Shown piece after piece: positions 1 to 11,192 of a stretch of 41,975 nucleotides of DNA (the stretch's first letter is position 1; every line of letters starts with the position of its first letter). Origin of the DNA: Trachelipus rathkii. Lineage: Eukaryota; Arthropoda; Malacostraca; Isopoda; Trachelipodidae. Where the stretch lies: NCBI GenBank assembly GCA_015478945.1, contig JABUQX010060091.1, positions 2,501-44,475 of the forward strand. Reading direction: 5' to 3'. The notes under the pieces were generated by a model, which saw nothing but the letters and a program-made list of their open reading frames with translations, was not told the DNA's origin and searched no databases. Made by a program: the position numbers and the translations under genes.

Positions 1-516
1 TCATTTTAATCGTATTATTTCCTATCGCTACATAATAAACCTAGTTGGCAATGGTTTTATTTTTTCATTTTCCCCCCTTTTTTCATTACTTCCATTTATC
101 ATATTTAAATTTGCTCACTTGGAGTATTTTTTTTTTGGTTTTACATATTACTTCATTCGTCCACAAGCTTGTCCCAATGCAAATGTCAGTTTCAAACTTT
201 GTCACATAGCTTGCTGCATCATTTTTCATTAGTTTGTTAGCTTCGAAGTATAAATCACTTGCCTGCTTTATCATGAAGGATAATTTTCCCCTTTTAACGG
301 AGAGGTGGCACACGCTTCAATATCAGCGGGGAATATTGCTCATTCAAAAAAATTTTTCAGTGATTTTCATTTAAATGTTTGTTTAGCACCTTCACGATAT
401 GATTTATATACCACTCCAGAAAATAATTGGGGTACAATGCTGTATACCCCATGAAAAACTTCCCAGTGACTCCTGCAACCCCTTTCATTAGGATACCTAT
501 GAAACTTATTAAAGCC
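1..516. other. AT-rich stretch without recognised gene
   Basis: No family is recognised here. The minus strand holds a 75-residue open frame at 86-313 that is lysine-rich but not low complexity. It has no signal peptide, membrane segment or known motif, so I do not call it a gene. The right end adjoins a LINE remnant that begins near 517, and its missing upstream endonuclease could be decayed here beyond recognition. Confidence 0.4.
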
Positions 517-1790
517 TGGTGACGTACACCTCATCCTGTGTCGACATCTGTTATCTTTCCAGCATGAATCCTTCTCTTGTTAAGATCTTACAATTTATAT
601 TGAAACGATCATTTTCGAATCGTTTTATACTTTTATACACAGTGCTACTACTGCACAGACTAGTCAAAGTTTTTCCACTCGACTGCTATTTTCACCCTCT
701 CTGTCAGATAATGTTCTTCCCCATTAGATTAGTCTTTCAGCTTTTTCAAAATTTAGTTCTCGTTTTCAGAGAGTTTAGCATCTCTAGATTTACTTGCAGA
801 TTTTCAACAACACCATGGTGACTAAGGAGTGTTGTTTAAGATAACTGCATAAAGAAAAAGTTCTATGGACATTACTACCTTGTCGAAATGACAACATAAT
901 ACATCACGATAACTTATAAAGCGGTAGCTGTGAGGCCAGGCTTCATTAACCGCAGAAATTCTGACCTGTACTTCAGAGAATATGCTTCTATTATTAATTC
1001 TTCAACTCCTGCCTCCTCGGTTTGGAGAGTTTTCCAGAAAAAAATCACTGCTATCCAACAACATAATGCTTATATTACTCTGCCGTGGTTTATTCCACCA
1101 ACATCTTTTCTGTGATATCAATTATTGCAGACGCCTTTGGCTAGGGTTCTGCTTCTCAGTTAAGCATCGCTTTATCTTGAAACTTTCCAATGCATTCGAA
1201 ATAGAACCCATTTTCCTTCCTTCTAATCTTTAAAAGGTGTAGATTTTCCACTAAGTAGACTGTGTAGTGTCATTCTACCTCACTTGTCACACTTATAAAT
1301 TATTAGAGAAAATGGTTGCTTGGCGCCTTTTCCTAGTTCTTCTGTTTTGGAAACATCGATCGATTTCACCACGATATCCGACAGATTGTTGGAGGATAAG
1401 CTTATTTTGGGAGTGTTCTATGACCTTGAGAAGGTGTATGCTAATACATGGAGGACTGGCATTTTCAAGAAACTCTCTCTCCCTTTTTTTTCCTTTTTTT
1501 CTTTCTCTTTCTCAAATTTAATAGGACCTTCTTAATTTGGTGAGGGTGTACCACAGGGCTGTCAGGGTTTTGTTCTCCATGAACACGAATGCTTTCGTTA
1601 ACAATATTCCAGAGACAGTTGAGTTTTCTCTCTATGTAGGTGACATGGCCTAGAGTCCGGAGCCAGACTACCAAACTGGAACGTCAATTACAACTAGTCA
1701 TTAATAACATCATTGAATTGAGTGATTCTCTTTTCCAATTTTCACTTATTAAGGCCACTGTGATGCTTTTTATATAAACAGGAGACCTTA
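517..1790 (+). pseudogene. Jockey-like LINE ORF2 remnant (endonuclease end, linker, RT)
   Basis: Such proteins nick target DNA and reverse-transcribe their own RNA at the nick. Read across several frames, the order fits an APE-type LINE. The endonuclease end has SSCVDI (about 530) and NDHFRIVL (about 610), the position of the family's SDHFPI. The linker has TTPW followed by a stop, then TKEC (about 810-830), the place of PWW..EC. INSSTPASSVW lies near 1000. The RT has KLLEKMVAWRL (about 1300), VFYDLEKVYANTW (motif A, about 1410-1450), EGVPQGC (motif B, about 1545), SLYVGDMA (motif C, about 1630) and ERQLQL...FQFS (about 1680-1760). Motif C carries G for the first Asp of YxDD. Several frameshifts and stops make it a dead copy. 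Assignment to the Jockey superfamily is inference; being a LINE is secure. Confidence 0.85.
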
Positions 1791-1810
1791 TATGACTCAT
1801 ATACTAATAT

Positions 1811-2120
1811 TCTCTCTCTCTCTCTCTCTCTACTATCACTTATTCTATTCTCTCTTGCTAGTTCACCTTCTCTCTATTACTTCTCTCTATATCTATTCAC
1901 TAGTCTAATCTATCTTTCTAGCCATCGAACTGTTATATTACTCTCTATATTATTCTCCTTCTATCTCCTCTATCTCTGCTCTTCATCTATCTCTAATATC
2001 GTATCTATATATCATATATTGTTACTTATATATTACTTACTACTATATATACTATACTATCTTACTATATCTATATATTCAGTAATATCTCTATAAATTA
2101 TATCTAGTAAATATCTCTAC
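1811..2120. repeat. CT microsatellite and pyrimidine-rich low complexity
   Basis: An uninterrupted (TC)n run at 1811-1831 passes into degenerate CT- and TAT-rich sequence. It directly follows the LINE remnant. No gene is seen. Confidence 0.85.
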
Positions 2121-2570
2121 ACTTTCGGTATATATAGTTATAATATATATATATATATTTTATTATATTAGTGTATATATATATACTATAGTATATATAT
2201 ATAATATATTATATATAGTATATATTGTATATACTATATACTCCTATCCATACTAATCTTCCGTATTGATACTAGTAATATATCATTTATATTATCAATC
2301 CAATTATATACAATATAAATATATTATTATTATATAATATATATAATATTATATTACTATATATTATATATATAATTAAGCTCTAAAATTTTAACTGCCC
2401 CCCTAGCTTGGAAGCTGGCGTAGCCCTAATGATTATACTTACCATATATTATTATACTTTATATATATCGTATACATATATACATATACGTATATTATAA
2501 CTATATAATATATATATATTAGGTTATATTACATATATATATATAGTATATCTCAGAGTGGCACGATTTC
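2120..2570. repeat. Imperfect AT microsatellite block
   Basis: Degenerate (TA)n broken by single C or G positions. A short C-run island at 2395-2440 (GCCCCCCTAGC) interrupts it. No gene is seen. Confidence 0.85.
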
Positions 2571-2759
2571 CGTTACTTCCGTTAATCCCGTTACTTGACC
2601 TGGAATCTCCTTTTGAGTAAACGCGAGTAACGACACGTCACTCTTTTCTTTTTCTAACATGCGGTGGCTTAAACATTCCAGAGAAGGCATTTAATCTCTC
2701 ACCTCTCTCATCTATGTTCTTACTTTAACATCTTATTCAAATTGAAGATTTTCTAATCG

Positions 2760-3230
2760 ACATATGTATATATATTATTATATCATATTATATCTTATAT
2801 CTATATATATACTATCTATATATATATATCTATATATATATATATATATATTATATATAGTATACTATATTATATATATATACGAATCATTCATTTATCT
2901 ATACTATTCGATATATTATACTATATATATAAAAATATATATATATATACTATAGTATATCTATATAAAAGTATATATACTTATATATAATATATATACT
3001 CTTATAATAGTATATTATATATATATATATACTTTATATATATAATATATACTCTACTATTACTACTATATCTTCGATATAACTATATAATATATATTAT
3101 ATACCTATATTATATACATCTTGATATAATCTTATATATATATATACTCTATGATATAGAATCTGATATATATATTATATAAAGCTATATCTCAATCTAT
3201 TCTATATGAGACAAAGCTTTATCTTTTAAA
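2760..3230. repeat. Imperfect AT microsatellite block
   Basis: Mostly (AT)n with scattered C and G. Tyr/Ile-only open frames here are products of the repeat, not genes. Confidence 0.85.
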
Positions 3231-3289
3231 ATACTTTCAATTAATTACCATTACAATATCAATTTTATGATGTTCTTGAAAAATAAGCA

Positions 3290-3930
3290 TACTTTAGTAC
3301 CAGAATCTATTTATACATATATTCTATTTATATATATATTTATATATCTTCATTACTATTACTATATCTCAGTCCTAAAATCTATATATTTATATTAAAG
3401 TATGAGGGCCAGCAATAATATTCTATATATAATAGTATTAATATATATATATTTATATATATTATATATATATAATATCATATATAGTATATATAATATA
3501 CAATATATATATCTAATATATAATATATATATTACTATATATATTATATGTCTATATATAGTATATATATACTATTATCTATATACTCTATATAGAGCTA
3601 CTTTTAAAGTATAGATAATATATATACAATTATTACTAATACTGTCAATAATTATCACCAGATATAATTGGTAAGCTGAGTAGTGTATTATATGATATTA
3701 TATATAATATAGGTAGTGATATACTATTTAAGGTATCATCAAAGTATATAAAGCTTATCATACTAATAGTATATATATATATATATATATAAGAATAAAA
3801 TAATGATATAAAATATATCTATATAGATATATATATTTATATATATAATATATTTATATATATAGTAAATTGTATAAAGTATATAAATATTGATATATAG
3901 TACTTATATATAAATATATTATTTACTTAT
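3290..3930. repeat. Imperfect AT microsatellite with short unique inserts
   Basis: (AT)n arrays alternate with 30-80-bp unique AT-rich pieces. Nothing is recognisable. Confidence 0.75.
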
Positions 3931-4580
3931 GAGTTCCTGCTCTGAAAATCTGCGTTTATTTCAAAAGCTAAAAAAATAGTAGACAATGATTGGAAAAGAT
4001 AAAAAAAAAAAAAATAAATCCCTTATAATACCTCATTTTTTTCGCATTCCCGTTAACATTGGCAAGCGCCGACGCCATAATGCTACATCTCGGAATTGTC
4101 TGTAGTTCAAAAATTCTACCGAGGGAAGAGAAAACATTGCGTCCGGGCAGTATATCCATTGGAGTTAGTCGAAATTTACTTGCATCGTCGATCGAGAAAT
4201 ATAGGTGTTAGTTAGTTTTAGTAATGCATCGTTGATACATATTAGTTAGGTTGCGTTTTGACTGCCCTCTACGTCTGTTATGAAAGAATACCATTATATC
4301 ATGCTATATTTAAGAAAAAAAAAACATGCGACCTACTCCTTAAAAAACGAAAACATTTTTTAAATCTAGCCTTGAATTCTAATTTTCATTAACACGAAAA
4401 GATTCCCCGATCTTCTTTCTAGGCAAATAAAGCGTTTTGCTTACTTTTTATATAAATTTTTTAATACGTTCAATATTTCGTATCTTTCTCGTCAGCATCT
4501 TAATAAATGCTAAGTATTCAATACTACTAAAATATTTTAAATGTCATTAAACAAAAGCATATTTATCTGCGCCATAAACC
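3931..4580. other. Unassigned unique AT-rich stretch
   Basis: Non-repetitive sequence with poly-A runs near 4004 and 4314. A 63-residue minus-strand frame (3968-4159) starts with an ordinary-looking segment but ends in a phenylalanine run encoded by the poly-A tract. I do not call it a gene. Confidence 0.35.
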
Positions 4581-4584
4581 GGAT

Positions 4585-4690
4585 ATATCAATATATATTA
4601 TATTTATATATTATATATATATATATAATATAATAAAATATATATATAATATATAATATATATATTATATACGTTATATAAAATAAGGTA
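4585..4690. repeat. AT microsatellite
   Basis: (AT)n array immediately left of the foldback element. Confidence 0.8.
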
Positions 4691-4723
4691 TATAATATAG
4701 GGAAAATTAATACACCCTTATGG

Positions 4724-4913
4724 GCAATATAAAAATCTTTATATTTTTTTTATCGCATTCACATACAAAAAAACTTAATGGTAAAAAACTGTACGTTTAT
4801 AAACTATTTGTACAATACACAGATTTTGTAATAGTTTTTTTAGAACGCCATTTTTTACCATAATGTTTGTTGTATGTGAATATGCACAAAACAATATAAA
4901 AGCTTTATATTGC
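4724..4913. mobile_element. 190-bp foldback (MITE-like) element
   Basis: The two halves are imperfect inverted complements. The left arm starts GCAATATAAA and runs through ATTCACATAC and AATGGTAAAAAA. The right arm carries the reverse complements in mirror order and ends TTTATATTGC. Even the central part has AAACTATT facing AATAGTTT, so nearly the whole unit can fold into one long hairpin. It has no coding capacity, as expected for a non-autonomous DNA element. No clear target-site duplication is visible, so the transposase family is unknown. A non-transposon palindrome is the alternative. Confidence 0.65.
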
Positions 4914-4974
4914 AAGGTTAAAATTTTCATAAAAAATATTACTGTTACCAATAAATAAAAAAGTTTCTAATTAT

Positions 4975-5268
4975 ATCTTTATATATATATATTATATATA
5001 TATTATATATTCGTATTATATATACAATATATATATATATATATATATACATATATTATCTATATAATATATTATATATATATAATATATATAATATGAT
5101 ATATATATATATATATACTATATATATGTTTAAGTGGTTAAAGTATAAATTATATATATAACCTAAATATTATTATGTATAATATAAATATTATATTTAA
5201 TATATATAACATATAATATACATATACATATATAAATATATATAAAAATATATATATATATATATATA

Positions 5269-5300
<32 letters not shown>

Positions 5301-5520
5301 ATACATATAATATATATATATATAAATATAGTATATAATATATTATTATATATATCTATATATATATATAATAGTATATTATATATATATATATAATATA
5401 TATATATATTATATATTATTTAATATATATACGTATAATATACCTATATATATATATTATTTATATATATACTATATATATATATATATAATATATATAT
5501 ATATCAAATATATGTCATAC
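4975..5520. repeat. Long AT microsatellite block
   Basis: Nearly pure (AT)n with AAT/ATT interruptions over about 540 bp. It lies right of the foldback element. Confidence 0.9.
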
Positions 5521-5559
5521 CCTTATATTTAATTTTTTTCATGATCACTTTTAATTTTT

Positions 5560-5640
5560 AAAATTTGCAGCCCCCAAAATTTCGGTGATAATTGCAGGAG
5601 CTCTCAGTCCTCACCTTGCATACGCCACTGGCTTTAATAT
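5560..5640. other. C-run and CATACGCC motif next to AT repeat
   Basis: A short GC-richer patch with GCAGCCCCCAAAATTTC and, about 60 bp later, GCATACGCCACTGG leads straight into (AT)n. A similar pair (CCCCCC followed by AATACGCC and (AT)n) recurs at 27240-27290. It may be the end of an unidentified transposon family. Confidence 0.35.
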
Positions 5641-5805
5641 ATATATATATAGTATATTATATAGTATATATAAATATTTATATTAAAATAAGAAAGTATA
5701 AAAATTAATATATTTAAGAATTTATTATTATTAAATCTTCCTTTATATTTTAAGCAGAGTACAACATTTATATTCATATATTATATATATAATTTATATA
5801 TATAG

Positions 5806-5982
5806 CCAAAGAGGAATGTGAAGACCTTGATGGAGGACTTTTCTGTTCAGAAGGAAACTATTGTATCGTGAGACCTGAGGAGGGACTTGTCAAAAAATAT
5901 TCCGAGGCCGATAGTTACTGTCATGATATAGGAGGAGATTTGCCAGATATCACTTGGCAAGACATCCCAGTCATACTTAAAT
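5806..5982 (+). CDS. C-type-lectin-like domain exon (first half of domain)
   Basis: A 177-bp stretch stays open in one frame with no start codon. It is bordered by an acceptor (TATATATAG before 5806) and a donor (GTAAAT from 5983), so it looks like an internal exon. The peptide has six cysteines. It starts with a Cys-rich piece (EECEDLDGGLFCSEGNYC) and then SEADSYCHDIGGDLPDI, which matches the WxEAxxxCxxxGGxLxxI core of C-type-lectin-like domains. Such domains are usually secreted or on the cell surface and bind sugars or proteins; the calcium/sugar loop lies in the second half and is not seen here. Phase 1 at the donor joins in frame with the candidate exon at 6201. The gene is partial, because the signal peptide exon is not found. 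This is the best host-gene candidate in the window. Confidence 0.6.
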
Positions 5983-6200
5983 GTAAATATTTTAAAGTTT
6001 TGTTTAATTTTTAACCTCTCAGTTTATGTTAAGAAAAGAAATTTCTTGTTTTAGAATGAAACTGTTGCACCTTTTTAATTAACGGTTAAACTCCACATTT
6101 TTCAATTATCATATGTTAATTAAATTACTCTTTTTATTAAGATGGAAATAAAATTTATATAACATTGCTAAATGAAATTATATTATTATTATTTTTAAAG

Positions 6201-6369
6201 GTTTCGATGGACCTCCTTTTGAATTTCCTTTCACAATTGTTTCCTCAAAAGAATTCACGAAGAAATGACTGTGTCAGGGGCAGAATTTGAGACTAACAGT
6301 TTGCAGGATGCAATATTTGATCATACGAGTGCAAAAGCGGCAAACGAGATGCTAGGATTTTATGTCTAA
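6201..6369 (+). CDS. Candidate second exon of the lectin-like gene, frame-broken
   Basis: An acceptor-like TTTTTAAAG precedes 6201. Joined to the previous exon it reads K-CFDGPPFEFPFTIVSS, then meets TGA at 6266-6268. A one-base change of frame there would instead continue through DCVRGR; a third frame stays open to TAA at 6367-6369. A cysteine after Asp (DC) is what the end of a lectin-like domain would offer, but the usual WxDxxC end is not evident. The stop may therefore be real (a shortened product), a sequencing indel or pseudogene decay. The intron of about 218 bp is AT-rich. Confidence 0.35.
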
Positions 6370-6409
6370 TTCACAATTAGTTTCTCGATTTCTTGGCAAT
6401 ACTTCAGAA

Positions 6410-6750
6410 ATAATATATATATATATATAGATATAATCTAATATAATAGTATATATATATATATATTATATATATATTATCATAATATATATATATATAT
6501 TAATTTATAATATATAATGTTAGTTTGGTTTAAACATTGTTTTTTTGTCTAATCCTAACAAAACAATATGGTTCTTTTGATTTCTGTTTTTTCTGCTTAT
6601 TTGATGCCTTTTTCAATAAAAGTACAATTAAACAGTAAATATATATATATATATATTATATGAAAATATACGATTTATATACTAATATCAGTATATATAT
6701 ACTTGATAATTTTATATAGTATATAATATATATAATATATACGTATACTT
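6410..6750. repeat. AT microsatellites flanking a short unique piece
   Basis: (AT)n at 6410-6510 and 6635-6750 surrounds about 120 bp of unique AT-rich DNA. No gene is seen. Confidence 0.75.
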
Positions 6751-6759
6751 ACTATATTG

Positions 6760-7317
6760 CTAAGTTGTTCTTCAATTTTTTTAAACAATAAAATAAGTTT
6801 TAATTGTTTCGAGAACATGTTTTATTCAAATTTCTATTCCAAATAATCTAATTTATAATTTTCAAATTATAATTTAAGAGAATATATTTACGGCTAGTAG
6901 GTTAATTCATCAATTGGTTTTACAAGAATAGTAATATTTTATAAAATATAAAAAATATCAGAACAAAAAATAAGATAAAATTAATACTCCAAAACTATCT
7001 ACTCAACAAATAAATAAATAAACTTAACAAAGACTAAATTTTATTTTCTCAGTTGAGAGAAAATTCCTTGGTGATTACCACATCCGATTTGAAATGGGGT
7101 CTGTAACTCAGGCAGGTAATTGTTCAAGTTGCCAATCGTGTTCCTAGATAATGCCGAATTCTCAAATAAATAAGATTTACTCGTTTTAGTAAGGTCCAGT
7201 TTTTTTTTCATATAGACAGTTTTTCATAACAATTCCTCCTTCATTGCCAAATTTCATGAAGCCGAGAAAAATGTTGTATGGAATTAGCAGTTAGGTAGTT
7301 ATCAACCAATCACTATT
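6760..7317. other. Unassigned AT-rich stretch
   Basis: Unique sequence with no recognised family. Its right edge is sharp: at about 7318 homology to the LTR retroelement copy at 9.8 kb begins. Confidence 0.35.
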
Positions 7318-8826
7318 GCGTCAATAAATTTGGAAGTATTCTTCTGAAAAGACTCAGGCTACTGTAACGATTTCTGTTTCTCAGTGGCATAGCAATAAAA
7401 TAATTGCAGAAACGACTATGGCTATAAGTAAATATATCCATTAGCTAGAAATTGAAGAATGCAGTTGCGTAACAAATCTATAGCAACAATTTGATATGGC
7501 TCAGTAGTTTGAATTTTGAGAACAGATAGGTGTTCTTTCCTATTTTTTTTATTATATTTAACTAACAAACTGAATGTGTTAACGAAACATTTCAAACAAC
7601 TTTTCGTAATTTAAGGTTAACAAATACTGAATTTATTAATCAGAAATAAAATTTATCCCTTCCTCTGTGTGTCATATCTGTCCCGAAATATATGATACAA
7701 AATTTATGAGATAAACTCCAACTCCACCCTCCGGTATTTGAGGTTTATGCTAGCTTTGGAAATAGAGATTTTCCTCCTGTAATGTTATTGCCCTGATAAA
7801 TCTAGAAAAGTTTTCAGAACTTGAGGTAATTTTCTGAAATCGTAGGTTTTCACGGATCGCAGAACTTGAGTGAGTTCTTAGTCAATTTGTGGTTTGTTCT
7901 TTTCTTACATATTTCCTTCCAGAATATTTTATCTGAAACGTTCATTATAACCACTGACATCATTCTCTCCGAATGTAAGCATCGAATAGCTGAATGAAAT
8001 TGGTTTAAGAAAGGAAAAGACAGAGTTTGATCATAAAAATGAAAAATGTCTATATATCAGTTTGGGTGTTTTATTGGGTAAGCAATTGATTGTCAAAATC
8101 CAACGAAAGTGGAATTTAAACGAAGTTGAGGGAGCAGGAGAAGAACGTTTTTAATTCTTTTCCCATTATTCAATACAAAATTATATATTCATCTATCCAA
8201 TTGCTTTCATCAAAACCAACCATGCTTACGGAATGTGGAAGTGCTAACTTCTTACTTCCTTTCTTTTCCCAAAGTTTTAGAATCCTATGTTTTCTTTAAA
8301 TGAGCCAGACATATAGGGCAATATTCCATCAAAATTTATAAGCATCATCAATCAGTATCGAAGTTTTTGAATTCCTGGTGTGTAAATGGTTTACAATTTC
8401 CTCACAATGCATTTACTTCTTGTCTTCAACAGAAATTTTGTGAACTTGCGCACAGTTTTCCCTCATCAGGCAAAACTTGCATCTTTATTTCTACTACTAT
8501 AATCTGTAAGATTAAACTTAACTCAGGAATCGTTATTTTTAAATGTGGTGTTACTCCGAGAGGCGGTTTTAATTCCATAGCATACATTGTTTCTTCAAGT
8601 ATTCAGCGTGTCCAATGGAACCACACATCGTTGTTTCTACAAGATGAAAATTTTAACTACAATTTTCTTTTTCATTGATTAGGTGTGAATAGAGTTGCAC
8701 AATTATTTCTTACAGTTATATAGGAAATTGAAGATAAAATTCTGAACCTGGTGGTTCCATATCAGAATAATCTACAACCCATCCTACACATCAAATTTCA
8801 TACAGGAATGTTTTCTGAACCAAAAG
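7318..8826 (-). mobile_element. Ty3/Gypsy-like fragment, copy B (protease region to integrase core)
   Basis: This is a diverged direct repeat of 9793-11175. Matching anchors include GTCAATAAATTTGGAAGTAT (7320 and 9794), a shared stretch around 8182-8260 and 10584-10660, and the piece around 8790-8820 and 11130-11165. The same strand and gene order are kept: a region upstream of the protease, the protease region, the pre-integrase zinc region and the start of the integrase core. The integrase C-terminal half is missing because homology stops at 7318. Single-base indels leave no long frame, and the protease active-site segment found in copy A is not recognisable near 8290-8330. It is a dead, truncated copy. 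As in copy A, no RT or RNase H lies between protease and integrase. Confidence 0.75.
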
Positions 8827-9244
8827 TAAAATCTCCCTCAAAATTTTTCTAGAGGTCAGGTTCTTTAAATTAGTTAGAATTTTTTTAGTCTCCATTTGCA
8901 ATTTTGGGTTTTTAAATTTAATATTTACAAGTGTGCTTAGCAATATTCTGTACTTATTTGTAAATTCTGAATATGAGAACTGATTCTTTCTAAATCACTA
9001 AAAACGATAGTGATGCTTAAATCTAAACTTTTTGGTGTCAGGTTTACTGTAACTTGCTCTTGCTTATTTGAAATTCCGGCTGAAGTATGAAAGATTTCAT
9101 ATTAACTTGGTTCATCTTCTAGTGTAACTAGGAAGAAACAATCTTCTTCCTATGTTGTTATTAATTTCTCTTAAACATTGTTCAAGTCTAGTAAATTGTT
9201 AAGATAAAGTTCATTAAAGAGAAGGTGATTTGCTAAGCAATCAT
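8827..9244. other. Spacer between the two LTR-element copies
   Basis: About 420 bp lies downstream (minus strand) of the copy A integrase end and upstream of copy B. It could hold an LTR or 3' remnant, but I see no paired repeat, primer-binding site or polypurine tract to prove it. Confidence 0.3.
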
Positions 9245-10330
9245 GGGATTCCTTTCAAGGCCTTAAATAGTTATAGTGCACCTGAAATACCTCATTTTCA
9301 TTAATCAAAGATTGTATTTCATACGTAACGCTATTCTGGAAAATCGGGAAACCTTATAAGGACTGTATATTTTTCATCAAGTTTATCTTTTACCTTATCA
9401 GATGTTACTATTATTTCCTTTATTACTAATTCTCCCACTTCGAAAGGTCTAAATTTTTTATGCCCTCTAACCAAAACTGGGTGCCATTGGTTGATCTAAT
9501 ATTTGATGTTTCACATTAAGCAAAAATTTGGAATGTGACATTTTTATTTCGGAGTTCCATGTGTTATTATAAATGGATACGATCTTAACTAAATTTTCCT
9601 CCCATCTGGAACCTTCTTTACTTACTAATTCGTAACAAGCTTGCGATAGTTCAATTGGCCCTTTCACAGATCCCATTCACCCAGGGTGTGTAACTTCTAG
9701 TTTTCAAGTTTCGAATCCCATACTGAGAAAAAAATTCCTCAAATTTGCCCGTGAATTCCAATCCTCGGTTACTAAGTATCGCTTTGGGTACCGTCAATAA
9801 ATTTGGAAGTATTTTCTGAAAAGACTCAGCTACTGTAACAGATTTCTTGTTTCTCAGTGGCATAGCATAAAGAAATTTGCAGAAACGATCTATGGCTATA
9901 AGTAAATACATATTACTAGATATTGAAGAAGGCAGTTGCAACAAATCTATAGCAACAATTTTATTTGACTCAGTAGTTAGAATTTTGAGAACAGAAGGAT
10001 GTTCTTTCCTATTTTTTTATTATATTTAACTAACAAACTGGATGTGTTAACGAAATATCCCTAACAAATAATTTATCCCTTCCTCTGTGTGTCATATTAT
10101 TATGAATATATAATACAAAATTTGTCATAAACGGAAATAATACTACTGGTACTTGAGCTTTATACTGGCTTTGGAAATAGAGATTTTCCTCCTGTAATGT
10201 TATTCCCTGATAAAATCTAGAAAATCTTTTCAGCTTGAGGGGTAATTTTGAAATCGGTAGGTTTTCACGGATGCAGAACTTGAGAGTTCTTAGTGCATTT
10301 GTGGTTTGTTCTTTTCTTACAGTATTTCCT
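9245..10330 (-). pseudogene. Ty3/Gypsy-like integrase, copy A
   Basis: Integrase inserts element cDNA into chromosomes. In minus-strand order: a zinc-binding-type region with FVLYIHNNMTHRGRDKL (about 10085-10135), which shows two His, while the expected Cys pair downstream is not clear. The core follows, with VAIDLLQLP (first catalytic Asp, about 9950), AIDRFCKFLYAMPLRNK (about 9860-9905), ILSNRGLEFTG (about 9750-9780) and NGICERAN (catalytic Glu, about 9664). Then come EENLVKIVSIYNNTW, a C-terminal SH3/chromo-like part (FEVGELVIKE, KVKDKLDEKY) and VHYNYLRP near 9265. The second catalytic Asp is replaced by Asn (codon at 9768-9770). Frameshifts split it into at least four frames, so it cannot be active as written. 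Confidence 0.85.
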
Positions 10331-10453
10331 TCCAATATTTTATCTGAAACGTCATTATAACAACTGACATAACATTCTCTACAATTACATCGAATACTGA
10401 ATGAATTGTTTAAGAAAGAAAAAACAGAGTTGATCATAAAAATGAAAAAATTG

Positions 10454-10882
10454 TTATAATCTAGTTTTGTTTTTAATTGTAGCATTGATGTCTATAATCA
10501 AACAAATATTTGAATGTTTTCCAAATACATGGTCATTAATTAGCGCGAAAGAAACGTTTTTAAGTTCTTTTCCATCAATATTTAAATACAAAATTATATA
10601 TTCATCTATCCAATTGCTTTCATCAAAACCAACCATGCTTACGGAATGTGGAAGTGCCAACTTCTTTCTTCCTTTCTTTTTTAAGTAGGTAAATGCAGAA
10701 CATATAATTAAATTCACAAATGATGTTGTATCTAATATTCCACAAAATTTATAGTCATCAATCAGTATCGAAGTTTTTGAAATTCTGGTGTGTAAATGGT
10801 TACAATTTCCCTCACAATCATTTATTCTGTCTTCAAAGAATTCTTGAACTTGCAAGTTTTCCCTCATCAGCAAAATCGGCAT
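10454..10882 (-). pseudogene. Retropepsin-like protease region, copy A
   Basis: A 142-residue frame contains SKTSILIDDYKFCGILDTTS followed by FVNLI, the shape of a clan AA retropepsin active site (hydrophobic-hydrophobic-D-T-G-S...NLI). The Gly of DTG is Thr here (codons about 10724-10732). Later, a beta-rich stretch with VSMVGFDES and SFALINDHVFGKHSNICLIIDI fits the flap and the C-terminal hydrophobic-G-D region, although the usual ILG is poorly kept. Such enzymes cut the Gag-Pol precursor. The frame is followed almost directly by the integrase region, without RT. The family call is moderate and the damaged active site is clear. Confidence 0.55.
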
Positions 10883-11192
10883 CTTTATTTCTATCTATAT
10901 CTGTAATAAAACTTAACTCAGGAGTATTATTTTTAAAAGTGGTGTTATCCCGAGAAAGGGGTTTTAATTCCATAGCATATTGTTCTTCAAATTCAGCGTG
11001 CCCAAATGGAACCAATCGATGTTCTAAAAATGTTTTACAATTTTCTTCCTGATTAGGTTGAATAAGTTGCACATGACTACCAGATAAGGAATGAAGATAA
11101 AATACTGATACTGGTGGATCCATATCAGAATTACACACATCAAATTTCATCAGGAATGTTTTCTGAACTGAACCAAAACATAAATAACACAA
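10833..11192 (-). pseudogene. LTR-element frame upstream of the protease
   Basis: A 119-residue open frame overlaps the protease frame by about 50 bp in another frame. The two probably formed one polyprotein, split by an indel. No zinc knuckle or capsid motif is visible, so it could be a late Gag part, a Gag-Pol linker or a spacer between RNase H and integrase. Copy B carries its counterpart at 8480-8826. The repeat ends near 11175, inside the start of this frame. Confidence 0.45.

Noticed and set aside
2764..3614. Tyr/Ile-only open frames in AT repeat
   Set aside because: They are direct translations of (TA)n. No start context or non-repeat residues support them.
8367..8678. 103-residue plus-strand frame
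   Set aside because: It is antisense to the minus-strand LTR-element copy B. The counterpart in copy A (10720-11052) is also antisense to recognised coding.
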